Origin: Paludibacter propionicigenes
GTDB taxonomy: Bacteria > Bacteroidota > Bacteroidia > Bacteroidales > JAFGXI01
Direction of reading: 5' to 3'
Assembly (NCBI GenBank): GCA_020721655.1
Contig: DYMG01000014.1
Coordinates: forward strand, 1 to 40,172
Length of the DNA stretch: 40,172 bases
Of the stretch, positions 8,368 to 16,672 are shown piece by piece (positions within the stretch are counted from its first letter, which is position 1; the number at the start of each line of letters is the position of its first letter). Under the pieces are notes generated by a model that saw nothing but the letters and a program-made list of their open reading frames with translations, was not told the origin of the DNA and searched no databases. The translations under genes and the position numbers were made by a program.

Positions 8368-9639
8368 TTATAATAGCCCTTGTACAAGCAAATAATTTAC
8401 TTTTGATAGGTTTAATTTTATTTTATGTATTACTTTATTTAATTTATTTTCCTCATTTTTTTGAAGTTCTGTTATATATTGCGATGTTGTTATTGTTCCA
8501 TTTTTTAACAATATTTCTGATGTTTGTTCAATTTCTGTTTGTAAATTAATAATTTCGTCGTCTGTTTCAATTAATTTTTGCTCGTTTATAATTTCAGAGT
8601 TTATATTTTGGAGTTGTATTTCTATTCCCTTTAAAAACGCTTCTTTTTGTGTATCAATTATTTTTGAATTTATTTGCAATATTTGCTTTTCGTGTTTTTC
8701 TTCGTGCCACGACCAAACATTCCAATTAAAGCCAACACCCAACATATAATACTCCGAAAAATTATTTGATAGCATATTGTAACCCGGTCTGCCATAGCCA
8801 AGAGTTCCAAAAGCATATATATTTGGTAAATACTTTGCAGAAATTAATTTTTCTTGCTGTTGCAATTGTATTTGGTTTACTTCCATTAATTTATACTCTG
8901 CTCGTTGTTGTTGGCTTGTATCGGTTATTGAATATTCATCAATAATAAAAGCATATGATGTGTCTATTGGTAAACCACTTAAGGTATTTATATTTTTAAT
9001 TAGTTTTATTTTGTCGTTTTCTACTTCATAAATTTGCTGTTTTAGTTTTATATTTTCTAAATTAATGGCATTTAGCGAAGTTTTTAAAAGCACGCCATTA
9101 CTTACCAAAGCTTCTATTTCATTTGTTTTTTCATTAATCTTTTTTTGATATGACCGCAATAATTTCTTTTGTTCAGAATTAAATACTACTCCAAATACAA
9201 GCTCAATAATTGTTTTTTTTACGTTATAAAGTTCAATTTCCATTTTCTTTATTGATGCTTCATTTTGTGTTTTATAAAGTGCTTTTTGTGCTTTTGCAAC
9301 ATTTCCATTGTATATTGATTGCTGTATATCCACACCCAGCCTATACTGGTCTTTACTTAATTCGGGCATTTGAAAACCCGGTATTTTTATATCTAATTCT
9401 GTAACTTCATTTTGATAAGTTGCTCTTGCGTTTAATTGAATTTTTGGCAAATTATTGTTTATTGCAGTCTTTGTTTGTGTTGTTAGTTGCTCATTATATA
9501 AGTTTGCTTGATTTGAAATTGGATAATTTTTCATTGTAGAATCTATTATTGCTTTGAGCGAAATTTCGTTTTGCGAATACAAATTAACCGAATTTGCAAT
9601 TAAAAGTACAACTATTATTTTTATTGAAAATACTTTCAT
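8368..9639 (-). CDS. TolC-family outer-membrane efflux protein
   Basis: Outer-membrane exit duct, 423 residues, with signal peptide ending near LYSQ (about residue 23). The body is mainly long amphipathic helices with the internal two-fold repeat typical of TolC proteins, and short beta segments such as the GTLGYGRPGY and MLGVGFNWNVWSW regions that would lie in the barrel. The length is normal for Bacteroidota TolC proteins. It stands between the TetR regulator (2 nt gap) and the adaptor, completing a tripartite exporter encoded by a single transcript. Confidence 0.92.
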   Translation of the reverse strand: MKVFSIKIIVVLLIANSVNLYSQNEISLKAIIDSTMKNYPISNQANLYNEQLTTQTKTAINNNLPKIQLNARATYQNEVTELDIKIPGFQMPELSKDQYRLGVDIQQSIYNGNVAKAQKALYKTQNEASIKKMEIELYNVKKTIIELVFGVVFNSEQKKLLRSYQKKINEKTNEIEALVSNGVLLKTSLNAINLENIKLKQQIYEVENDKIKLIKNINTLSGLPIDTSYAFIIDEYSITDTSQQQRAEYKLMEVNQIQLQQQEKLISAKYLPNIYAFGTLGYGRPGYNMLSNNFSEYYMLGVGFNWNVWSWHEEKHEKQILQINSKIIDTQKEAFLKGIEIQLQNINSEIINEQKLIETDDEIINLQTEIEQTSEILLKNGTITTSQYITELQKNEENKLNKVIHKIKLNLSKVNYLLVQGLL

Positions 9640-9641
9640 AT

Positions 9642-10250
9642 TTACTTTAATTTAATGGCGTTTATAATAAAATTTGAAACTGATGTTTTTCTATTTTCAA
9701 TTAATTTTTCATAATCTTCAATATTATTATAAAATACGGCTGTAATTATAGGTTTTGCTACAAATGGGAAAACACACATCGATATTATATTTATAATTAA
9801 TTCTTCGGCACTTATTTCTATAATATTTTTATTAGATATTTCTTGTTTTAATTGCTCTTTAAATTTTTCAATATCTATATTTACTTCTTTAAAAACGTTC
9901 TGTATTCGCATTGGGTTAATGCTTAATTCGTACAATATGAAATTTGGTATATGCATATTACCCTGTATTACTGCAATATACTGATACACAAATTGTTTTA
10001 TTTTATCTTCTAAATTATTATTAGAATTTAAAATTTTTATAAGTTTTGGAATTAAAAAATTTTGTATTGCCGTTTTAAAAACTATTTCAAATAACTTGTC
10101 TTTACTTCTGTAATAGTAGTGTAACAGAGCTTTATTTATTCCTGCCGTATCGGCTATTTGCTGCATTCTTGCACCAGCCAAACCTTTTTCAATAAACTCT
10201 TGTTCAGCAGCTTGTAGTATTTTCTCTTCGGTTGTTAGCTTATTAACCAT
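9642..10250 (-). CDS. TetR-family regulator of the exporter operon (CecR-like position)
   Basis: 202-residue regulator with an N-terminal TetR DNA-binding domain: LAGARMQQIADTAGINKALLHYYYRSKDKLFEIVF (about 19-53) holds the helix-turn-helix. The C-terminal helical domain would bind a ligand and is not recognisable. It is the first gene of the exporter operon, as with cecR (ybiH) ahead of ybhGFSR in Escherichia coli. A 21-bp palindrome overlaps the predicted transcription start 10 bp before its ATG, so it probably represses itself and the six genes behind it, with release when a ligand is bound. Autoregulation is inferred from geometry. Confidence 0.93.
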   Translation of the reverse strand: MVNKLTTEEKILQAAEQEFIEKGLAGARMQQIADTAGINKALLHYYYRSKDKLFEIVFKTAIQNFLIPKLIKILNSNNNLEDKIKQFVYQYIAVIQGNMHIPNFILYELSINPMRIQNVFKEVNIDIEKFKEQLKQEISNKNIIEISAEELIINIISMCVFPFVAKPIITAVFYNNIEDYEKLIENRKTSVSNFIINAIKLK

Positions 10251-10259
10251 TTACATTAA

Positions 10260-10280
10260 CCAATTAGTTAAACTATTTGG
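10260..10280. promoter_or_regulatory. Palindromic operator for the TetR regulator
   Basis: The arms CCAATTAGTT (10260-10269) and AACTATTTGG (10271-10280) are reverse complements at 9 of 10 positions around a central A. The site starts immediately beside the predicted -7 element and would cover the transcription start. That is the normal size and position for autoregulated TetR-family operators. Confidence 0.7.
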
Positions 10281-10310
10281 CGAATATATGAATTAAATTT
10301 TGATTACCAA
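10281..10310 (-). promoter_or_regulatory. Promoter of the TetR-exporter operon
   Basis: On the minus strand TTGG (10310-10307) precedes TATATTCG (10288-10281), one mismatch from TAnnTTTG, at the spacing seen for other promoters in this window. The predicted start near 10277 lies inside the palindrome, leaving a leader of about 27 nt to the tetR ATG. Confidence 0.6.
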
Positions 10311-10330
10311 TATAATTTTTGTTAAAAACA

Positions 10331-10364
10331 AAAGTCCAACTGACGTATTTATCAATTGGACTTT
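10331..10364 (-). terminator. Rho-independent terminator of dnaN
   Basis: The stem AAAGTCCAA (10331-10339)/TTGGACTTT (10356-10364) continues with TGA/TCA pairs past one mismatch. Read on the minus strand, it is followed by TTTTGTTTTT, as expected for termination of dnaN before the exporter promoter. Confidence 0.75.
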
Positions 10365-10392
10365 ATGTTTAAACTATTTGTAAACGCCTATA

Positions 10393-11514
10393 TTAAAGCA
10401 TCATAGGCATAATAAGCATAAGAACATCTTCATGTTCGTTATCTTTGTCGTTAGGAACAATAATTCCAGCACGAGAAGGGTCATTTAATTGTAATATAAT
10501 ATCTGACGCCGATATATTTGACAAAATATCTTGCAAAAATGTACCTTTAAACCCAATTTCCATTTCATCGCCTTCGTAGTGGCTATCAATTTCTTCTATA
10601 CCCGAGCTTGCAAAATCGACATCTTGAGCCGAAACAAAAAGCTTGTTTGGTGTAATTTTAAGTTTAACTAAAAAGCTTGCTTGATTTGCTAAAATGGTAA
10701 CTAATTTTAGTCTGTTAAGAAAAGCTAATCTATCAACCAAAAGTCTGTTTGGTAAATCTGTAGGAATTACAGAATTATAATTTGGATAAGTTCCTTCTAC
10801 TAAACGGGCAACTAAAGTAAACTCGTTGTAAGTAAATACTGCATTTTTTTTATCGAAACGAACTTCAATTAAAGTGTCGTCTTTTGTTAGCGAATTTTTT
10901 AAAATTGAAGCTGGTTTTTTAGGCAAAATAAACGACGATGCCGCCTCTGAATTTACATCAGTTCTAATATAACGAACTAATTTGTGCGAATCTGAAGAAA
11001 CAAATGTTGCTTTTCCTTCTTCAATTTCAACAAAAATACCATTCATTACAGGTCTAAGCTCGTCGTTAGCGGTAGCAAATAATGTTTTATCTATACCAGA
11101 AGCTAAAACGTTTCCTGTAAATTTCACAATTGTGCTTTCTGCTTCAAAATCCGGAATTTTTGGAAATTCATCGCCATCCATAAATGGAAATGAATATTTA
11201 CCAGATTCTGATGTTATGTTTACAATATTTTTATCGCTATCTATATTAAAATTTAGTGGCAATTCGGGTAATAATCCTAATAAATTTAACAATTTATTTA
11301 CTTCAATTGCAACATTTCCTTCTCCATCAACATTTTCTAACTCTATTTTTGTTATTAATGTGGTTTCTAAGTCGGAACCTGTTATAGTTAAAGTTTTACC
11401 TTTTAAATCGAACAAAAAATTATCTAATATAGGTAATGTATTTTTACTGCTAACCACCTTGCTTACTACTCGTAGGTGTTTTAATAAATCTGTACTTGAT
11501 ACAACAAAATTCAT
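10393..11514 (-). CDS. dnaN: DNA polymerase III beta sliding clamp
   Basis: The homodimeric ring that tethers DNA polymerase III to DNA. The 373-residue length and three-domain architecture are standard. It starts MNFVVSSTDLLKHLRVVSKVVSSKNTLPIL and ends in the clamp C-terminus VLMLIMPMML, which forms part of the binding pocket for polymerase and partner peptides. It is a single-gene unit here, with no dnaA, recF or gyrB nearby; this dispersal from the origin cluster is usual in Bacteroidota. The ATG lies about 24 nt after the predicted start of transcription and a terminator follows. Confidence 0.97.
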   Translation of the reverse strand: MNFVVSSTDLLKHLRVVSKVVSSKNTLPILDNFLFDLKGKTLTITGSDLETTLITKIELENVDGEGNVAIEVNKLLNLLGLLPELPLNFNIDSDKNIVNITSESGKYSFPFMDGDEFPKIPDFEAESTIVKFTGNVLASGIDKTLFATANDELRPVMNGIFVEIEEGKATFVSSDSHKLVRYIRTDVNSEAASSFILPKKPASILKNSLTKDDTLIEVRFDKKNAVFTYNEFTLVARLVEGTYPNYNSVIPTDLPNRLLVDRLAFLNRLKLVTILANQASFLVKLKITPNKLFVSAQDVDFASSGIEEIDSHYEGDEMEIGFKGTFLQDILSNISASDIILQLNDPSRAGIIVPNDKDNEHEDVLMLIMPMML

Positions 11515-11541
11515 TTTTACAATATTTTATTTTTAAACTTA

Positions 11542-11565
11542 CAAAGTTAATAACGACAGTTATTA
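11542..11565 (-). promoter_or_regulatory. dnaN promoter -7 element with overlapping palindrome
   Basis: TAACTTTG (11549-11542, minus strand) is an exact TAnnTTTG match that puts the start about 24 nt before the dnaN ATG. No clear TTTG is seen at -33. A palindrome TAATAAC (11548-11554) GACA GTTATTA (11559-11565) overlaps the upstream edge of the -7 element, where an activator or repressor could bind. Confidence 0.55.
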
Positions 11566-11660
11566 CATTTGCTCATTTTAATTATATTTTATAAAATGTT
11601 ATTAACAATTTGTGTTATATAAAATAGTGCAAATATTTTTCTTAATACCAAACAATTACA

Positions 11661-11689
11661 TTGTTATTTAAAAAAAATACATATATTTG
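11661..11689 (+). promoter_or_regulatory. Promoter of the cold-shock protein gene
   Basis: TTG (11661-11663) is followed after 18 nt by TATATTTG (11682-11689), an exact -7 match. The start near 11693 gives a leader of only about 17 nt, so the long thermosensing leader of Escherichia coli cspA is absent. Confidence 0.7.
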
Positions 11690-11709
11690 CATAATTAATT
11701 AATTTTTTT

Positions 11710-11901
11710 ATGGAAAAAGGAACAGTAAAGTTTTTTAACGAATCTAAAGGTTTTGGATTCATTGTTAATGACAAAACAAAAAAAGAGTATTTTGTACATG
11801 TATCTGGTTTAATTGATGAGATTAGAGAAGGCGACAGTGTAGAATTTGATTTAGCAGAAGGCAAAAAAGGATTAAATGCAGTAAACGTAAAAGTAGCTTA
11901 A
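11710..11901 (+). CDS. Cold-shock domain protein (CspA family)
   Basis: A single cold-shock domain, 63 residues, expected to bind single-stranded RNA or DNA and act as an RNA chaperone in the cytoplasm. The RNP1 motif KGFGFI (13-18) and RNP2 motif YFVHVS (27-32) are intact with their aromatic residues. At 63 residues it is slightly shorter than the usual 66-70. The gene is monocistronic, divergent from dnaN, with a strong promoter and a very short leader. Whether it is cold-induced cannot be judged. Confidence 0.95.
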   Translation: MEKGTVKFFNESKGFGFIVNDKTKKEYFVHVSGLIDEIREGDSVEFDLAEGKKGLNAVNVKVA

Positions 11902-12002
11902 TAGCAAACTTTTATTTTACAATATGTTGAGTGTTGAAATAGAGCTTTTTTCAATTTATTTTCATATTATTTTTTAATTGCTTTAGAGTAAAATTTATTT
12001 AA

Positions 12003-13217
12003 CTATTTATTGGGTTTATTATTATTTAATTCCTCAATAAGTAGTTTTTTCATTTTATTATACCCCTCAATATTTTCTTTCTTTATTGGCTCTGATGGTG
12101 GTGCGTCCATTTTTAAAGGATCTATTGCATAGCTATTTTTGTACACTCTAAAATCGAGATGTGGACCTGTTGCTAAACCTGTGCTACCAACATAGCCAAT
12201 TACTTCGCCTTGCTTAACGCGGTCGCCTTCTTTTAAATTTGCTGCATATTTAGACAAGTGCATATACGATGTAATGTAAACAGAATTATGCTTAATTTTT
12301 ACGGTGTTCCCACCTCCTCCAGTCCAGCCCTTGCTAATTACTTTACCATCGCCAATTGTATAAACCGGAGTTCCTGTAGCCGCAGCATAATCGACCCCAT
12401 GATGTGGTCGTCTGATTTTTAAAACCGGATGAAATCTACTGTTTGTAAAACCGGAACTAATTCTCGAATATTTTAAAGGTGCTTTTAAAAAAGCTTTTTT
12501 CAATGAATTTCCTTTTTCGTCAAAATACGAATATGCAGAATCTTGATAAAAGCGTAAAGCATAAAAATCTTTATTACCGCTATTAAATAAAACTGAATAT
12601 ATTGTGCCTATTCCTATTTTATTTGAATCTACTGTTATTTCGTCGAACACAATTGTGTATTTATCGCCTTTTTGAATTCCAAAAAAATCGATAGTCCAAG
12701 CATAAATTTCAGATAATTCGTTGGCTATTAATGGGTCTTCGTCTTTTTCAACAAACGAATTCCATAATGATGATGTTATTGTACCTGAAATTCTTCGCCG
12801 TGTTTTTATTACTGGCTTTTTAAATATACTTATGTTTAAACTGTCTTTAAAATTATAGATAACATATTTTATTCTGTCGATACTGTAAACTATATAATCT
12901 ATTTTTTCAGTGCTGTCTTTTTTAGTAAAAATGTAATAATTATTGCCCGCTTTTATTTTTCTTGAATCAAAAATACTATCTGTTTTAGATATTTTATCAA
13001 TTATTGTAGCATTAATACCTAAAGGGTTCATTATTGAACTAATATTGTCATTTTTAACTACTTGCTTTTTTTGTACTTTATATATATTTGTATTAATTCC
13101 AAACTTTAGTTTTTCCTCATATTTTATTTTCTTAATTACTAAATTGTCTGTATTGTTGCACGATATTGTTATAATGCTTATAAATAATATTAAAGAAAGT
13201 TTTTTAAGTATATCCAT
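12003..13217 (-). CDS. M23-family (LytM-like) peptidase lipoprotein with altered HxH motif
   Basis: Envelope lipoprotein, 404 residues, with lipobox IITISC (Cys20). The N-terminal half has an OapA/LysM-like region (about 50-75), then a beta-rich region seen in Bacteroidota M23 proteins. The C-terminal LytM domain (about 250-370) has the zinc ligands His272 and Asp276 in HHGVDYAA and the catalytic His320 in YMHLS and His353 in GPHLDFRV. The last motif is normally HxH. The second histidine, a zinc ligand, is Asp355 here. It may be a peptidoglycan endopeptidase with an Asp ligand, or an inactive regulator of cell-wall enzymes like EnvC. Monocistronic, divergent from the next gene. Confidence 0.88.
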   Translation of the reverse strand: MDILKKLSLILFISIITISCNNTDNLVIKKIKYEEKLKFGINTNIYKVQKKQVVKNDNISSIMNPLGINATIIDKISKTDSIFDSRKIKAGNNYYIFTKKDSTEKIDYIVYSIDRIKYVIYNFKDSLNISIFKKPVIKTRRRISGTITSSLWNSFVEKDEDPLIANELSEIYAWTIDFFGIQKGDKYTIVFDEITVDSNKIGIGTIYSVLFNSGNKDFYALRFYQDSAYSYFDEKGNSLKKAFLKAPLKYSRISSGFTNSRFHPVLKIRRPHHGVDYAAATGTPVYTIGDGKVISKGWTGGGGNTVKIKHNSVYITSYMHLSKYAANLKEGDRVKQGEVIGYVGSTGLATGPHLDFRVYKNSYAIDPLKMDAPPSEPIKKENIEGYNKMKKLLIEELNNNKPNK

Positions 13218-13353
13218 TAGTTAATTTTATAATATCTGCTAAAATAACAATTTTTTTTGCAATTTAGAGTATAGTTTTTTTTATAAATATTGGTGAAAAA
13301 TATTTTTTTTTAAAAACACAAAACACTACTTTAGAAGATTGTTTTAAAAAATA

Positions 13354-16300
13354 ATGAATTATAAAAGCTACATAATATATTTTACACTAATTTTACTATT
13401 TAACAATAATAGTAAAGCTCAATTTTACAATGGTTTACAAACCGATTTTGGAAAAAACAGAGTACAATACGAAAAGTTTCGTTGGCAATATTTACGTTTT
13501 GAAAAATACGACACATATTTTTATGAAAATGGTAAAGAGCTATCGACATTTGCATCGCAAATTGCTGAAGAAAAAATTAACTATTTCGAAAATTATTTTG
13601 AATTTAAATTACAAAACAGAATTCAATTTTTAATCTACAACAACCTTTCCGATTTCCGACAAAGCAATATTGGTTTGGTTTCTGGAGTTAACCAATATAA
13701 TATTGGCGGTGTTACTCAAATGGTTAAAAACAAAGTTTTTATATATTTTGATGGCGACCGCGAAAAATTTTCGCAACAAATAACCAAAGCAATAATAGAA
13801 ATATATTTAAACGAAATGATTTTTGGAAATACCATTACTGCAAGAATGGCAAGTTCTACTCTAATTTCGTTGCCAGAGTGGTATTTGCAAGGGCTTATAT
13901 CTTTTTTATCAAAACCTTGGGACGCTAACATTGATAATATTGTGAAAGACGGTATTTTATCGGGAAAATTTGAAAAATTTAATCGTTTAAATGGCGAAGA
14001 TGCCATATATGCCGGACATTCTATATGGAATTTCATTGTTAATAAATACGGCTCACACGTTATTTCAAACATATTATACTTAACAAAAACCAGCAAAAAT
14101 GTTGATAGCGGATTTATGTTTGTTTTAGGAACATCATCAAAATATATTGCATTCGATTGGCTAAACTATTACGAAGATATTTATAATAAAAACGATGCTA
14201 ACCGCAATTTACCGTCAGAAACATCAAAAATACCACGAAAAACACGACAAGCAAGAGTATTTCAACAATTAAAAATAAATCCCGATAGCATTTTATATGC
14301 ATACACCACAAACCAAGAAGGACAGTACCGAATAATGATTTACAACAAAGAAACCGGAAAAACTAAAAAAATACTAAAAAAAGAACACAAACTCGACCAA
14401 ATAACCGATTATAGTTATCCTCTTTTAGCGTGGCATCCTTCCGGAAAATTATTGGCTTATATTATAGAAAAAAAAGGCAGAATTTGGCTAAATTTTTACG
14501 ATTTAGAAACAGCCCAAACTCAAACGCGTGAAATGTTCGGTTTCGATAAAATTATTGACTTATCGTATTCAAACAAAGGAACCAACATTATTCTATCGGC
14601 TGTTCAAAAAGGCCAAACCGATTTGTTTCTATACAACATTATTGCTCAAGGCTCAAAAAGACTTACAAACGATATTGCAAGCGACTTTTCGCCTCGTTTT
14701 GCAAACAACGATAAAGACATAATTTTTAGCTCAAACAGAAATAATATAATTTTAGAACAAGGCGATTCTATTCAACAAAATTTTGATGTTTTTTTATTAA
14801 ATTTAGATAATAACATTTTTCTAAAACGAATTACTTCTACCTTAAACGAAAACGAAACTTTACCATTCCAAGAAAAAACAGATAAATACCTATTTCTTAA
14901 CGATGCAAGTGGGATAAACAACTTATATATAGCACAATACGACTCAACCATAAGTTACATAGATACATCAACTCATTATAAATATTTTACTCAAAGCTTA
15001 GCCTTAACCAACTATAAAAGAAATATTTTATCGTTAGATTTTAACAAAAAAACAAACTCATTAGCAGAAATTATTTTTGAAAATAACAAGTATAATCTGT
15101 ATTCAGAAAGCTCAAAACTTAAAGAAATAAGTTCTATTTCAGACACATATTTCAAAAAAAGAGAAATAAAATTAAAACACTACAACGACTCGCTAAACAC
15201 AAACAAACAACAACTAAAAGATTCTTTAGAAAAAATATTAAAAACTCAAAATTTAAATGGTTTAACCTCAAAATCGGACACAAACTATATAAATATAAAC
15301 GATTATATTTTTGATATTGATGAAAATCAAGCTAAATTACAAGGACGTTTACCGTTTACCGACCAAAAAACAACAGATACGACCGCCAATTTAAAGAAAA
15401 ATAATTTTAACAACCTACAACGAACATATTTTACAAATTTCTACATAAACGACATGGTTACACAAGTCGATTTTAGCTTTATAAACAATTCGTACCAAGC
15501 ATTTACCGGTGCAGGCTTTTACTATAACCCCGGATTTAACGTGTTTTTTAAACTCGGGACAATGGATTTGTTTGAAGACTACAAAATTACTGGTGCTTTT
15601 CGTTTAGCCGGAAATTTCGACAGCAACGAATGGTTGGTAAGTATCGAAAACCTAAAAAAACAAGTAGATAAACAGGCAGTATTTCATCGTCAAGTATTTA
15701 ACAGCCTGTCCGACGATGGATTGTTCTTTCAAAAAACAAATTCACATATTTTAAAATACATCTTAAAATACCCTTTTAGCCAAGTTATGGCTACAAAACT
15801 AACAATTGGAGGCAGAACCGATAGAACAACAGTATTATCAATAGATTCACGCTCACTAAATATGCCAAATGTTTATAAAAATTGGGCTAACATAAAATTA
15901 GAATTTATTTACGACAACTCTAAAGATTTAGGAGTAAACCTATATTCGGGAAACAAAGCAAAAATTTTTGGCGAATTTTACAAACAAGTCGATTTGGAAA
16001 AAACCGACTTATATGTTCTCGGCTTCGATTTTCGCCACTACGAAAAAATTCATAGAAACTTAATATTTGCAAGCCGTTTTGCTGGTAGCACTTCTGGGGG
16101 AAACTCAAAATTAATTTATTATATGGGGTCGGTTGACAACTGGATGAATTTATCGACAAAAAACCCAACATTTAACCAAAATGTGCAAATTGATTATTCT
16201 CAAAATTGGGTATTTCAGGCAGTAGCAACAAATATGAGAGGTTTTAACCAAAACATTAGAAATGGAAACACATTTTTAGTTTTAAACAACGAATTGCGTT

Positions 16301-16662
16301 GGCCCGTGTTTAGATACTTTGCAAACCGCCCAATAAATTCGGACTTTATAAATAACTTTCAAATAATAGGATTTTTCGATGCCGGAACTGCTTGGACGGG
16401 AAAATCGCCATATTCCGATGAAAACAAATATAACCAAGAAATTAGACCCGAACTACCTGTGGGAGCTTCGCCTAACGACCAGCCTCAAGGCTCCATAATT
16501 TTAGTTGTAAATAAAGATAAAAACCCTTTGGTTTATGGTTATGGTTTCGGTTTAAGAAGTCGTCTTTTAGGCTATTTTATTCGTGCCGATTGGGCTTGGG
16601 GTATTGAAGATAATGTTGTTCAACCTTCAATTTTTTATTTATCGCTAAGTTTAGATTTTTAA
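13354..16662 (+). CDS. Pseudo-peptidase / TolB-like propeller / outer-membrane barrel protein
   Basis: A 1102-residue exported protein with signal peptide to about residue 22 (SKAQ). Residues about 30-290 resemble the peptidase-MA gluzincin fold (ASSTLISLPEWYLQGLISFLS), but the expected HExxH zinc site is missing: the equivalent helix reads ITKAIIEIYLNEM. Residues about 300-480 contain TolB/WD40-like beta-propeller repeats (YPLLAWHPSGKLLAYI, DFSPRFANNDKDIIFSS). From about 700 to the end is a surface-antigen-like beta barrel with terminal Phe, as in BamA-recognised barrels. The combination is seen in Bacteroidota, but I know of no assigned function. It may be an outer-membrane assembly or transport component. 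It is convergent with the M28 gene. Confidence 0.75.
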   Translation: MNYKSYIIYFTLILLFNNNSKAQFYNGLQTDFGKNRVQYEKFRWQYLRFEKYDTYFYENGKELSTFASQIAEEKINYFENYFEFKLQNRIQFLIYNNLSDFRQSNIGLVSGVNQYNIGGVTQMVKNKVFIYFDGDREKFSQQITKAIIEIYLNEMIFGNTITARMASSTLISLPEWYLQGLISFLSKPWDANIDNIVKDGILSGKFEKFNRLNGEDAIYAGHSIWNFIVNKYGSHVISNILYLTKTSKNVDSGFMFVLGTSSKYIAFDWLNYYEDIYNKNDANRNLPSETSKIPRKTRQARVFQQLKINPDSILYAYTTNQEGQYRIMIYNKETGKTKKILKKEHKLDQITDYSYPLLAWHPSGKLLAYIIEKKGRIWLNFYDLETAQTQTREMFGFDKIIDLSYSNKGTNIILSAVQKGQTDLFLYNIIAQGSKRLTNDIASDFSPRFANNDKDIIFSSNRNNIILEQGDSIQQNFDVFLLNLDNNIFLKRITSTLNENETLPFQEKTDKYLFLNDASGINNLYIAQYDSTISYIDTSTHYKYFTQSLALTNYKRNILSLDFNKKTNSLAEIIFENNKYNLYSESSKLKEISSISDTYFKKREIKLKHYNDSLNTNKQQLKDSLEKILKTQNLNGLTSKSDTNYININDYIFDIDENQAKLQGRLPFTDQKTTDTTANLKKNNFNNLQRTYFTNFYINDMVTQVDFSFINNSYQAFTGAGFYYNPGFNVFFKLGTMDLFEDYKITGAFRLAGNFDSNEWLVSIENLKKQVDKQAVFHRQVFNSLSDDGLFFQKTNSHILKYILKYPFSQVMATKLTIGGRTDRTTVLSIDSRSLNMPNVYKNWANIKLEFIYDNSKDLGVNLYSGNKAKIFGEFYKQVDLEKTDLYVLGFDFRHYEKIHRNLIFASRFAGSTSGGNSKLIYYMGSVDNWMNLSTKNPTFNQNVQIDYSQNWVFQAVATNMRGFNQNIRNGNTFLVLNNELRWPVFRYFANRPINSDFINNFQIIGFFDAGTAWTGKSPYSDENKYNQEIRPELPVGASPNDQPQGSIILVVNKDKNPLVYGYGFGLRSRLLGYFIRADWAWGIEDNVVQPSIFYLSLSLDF

Positions 16663-16672
16663 AAAACGCTAA

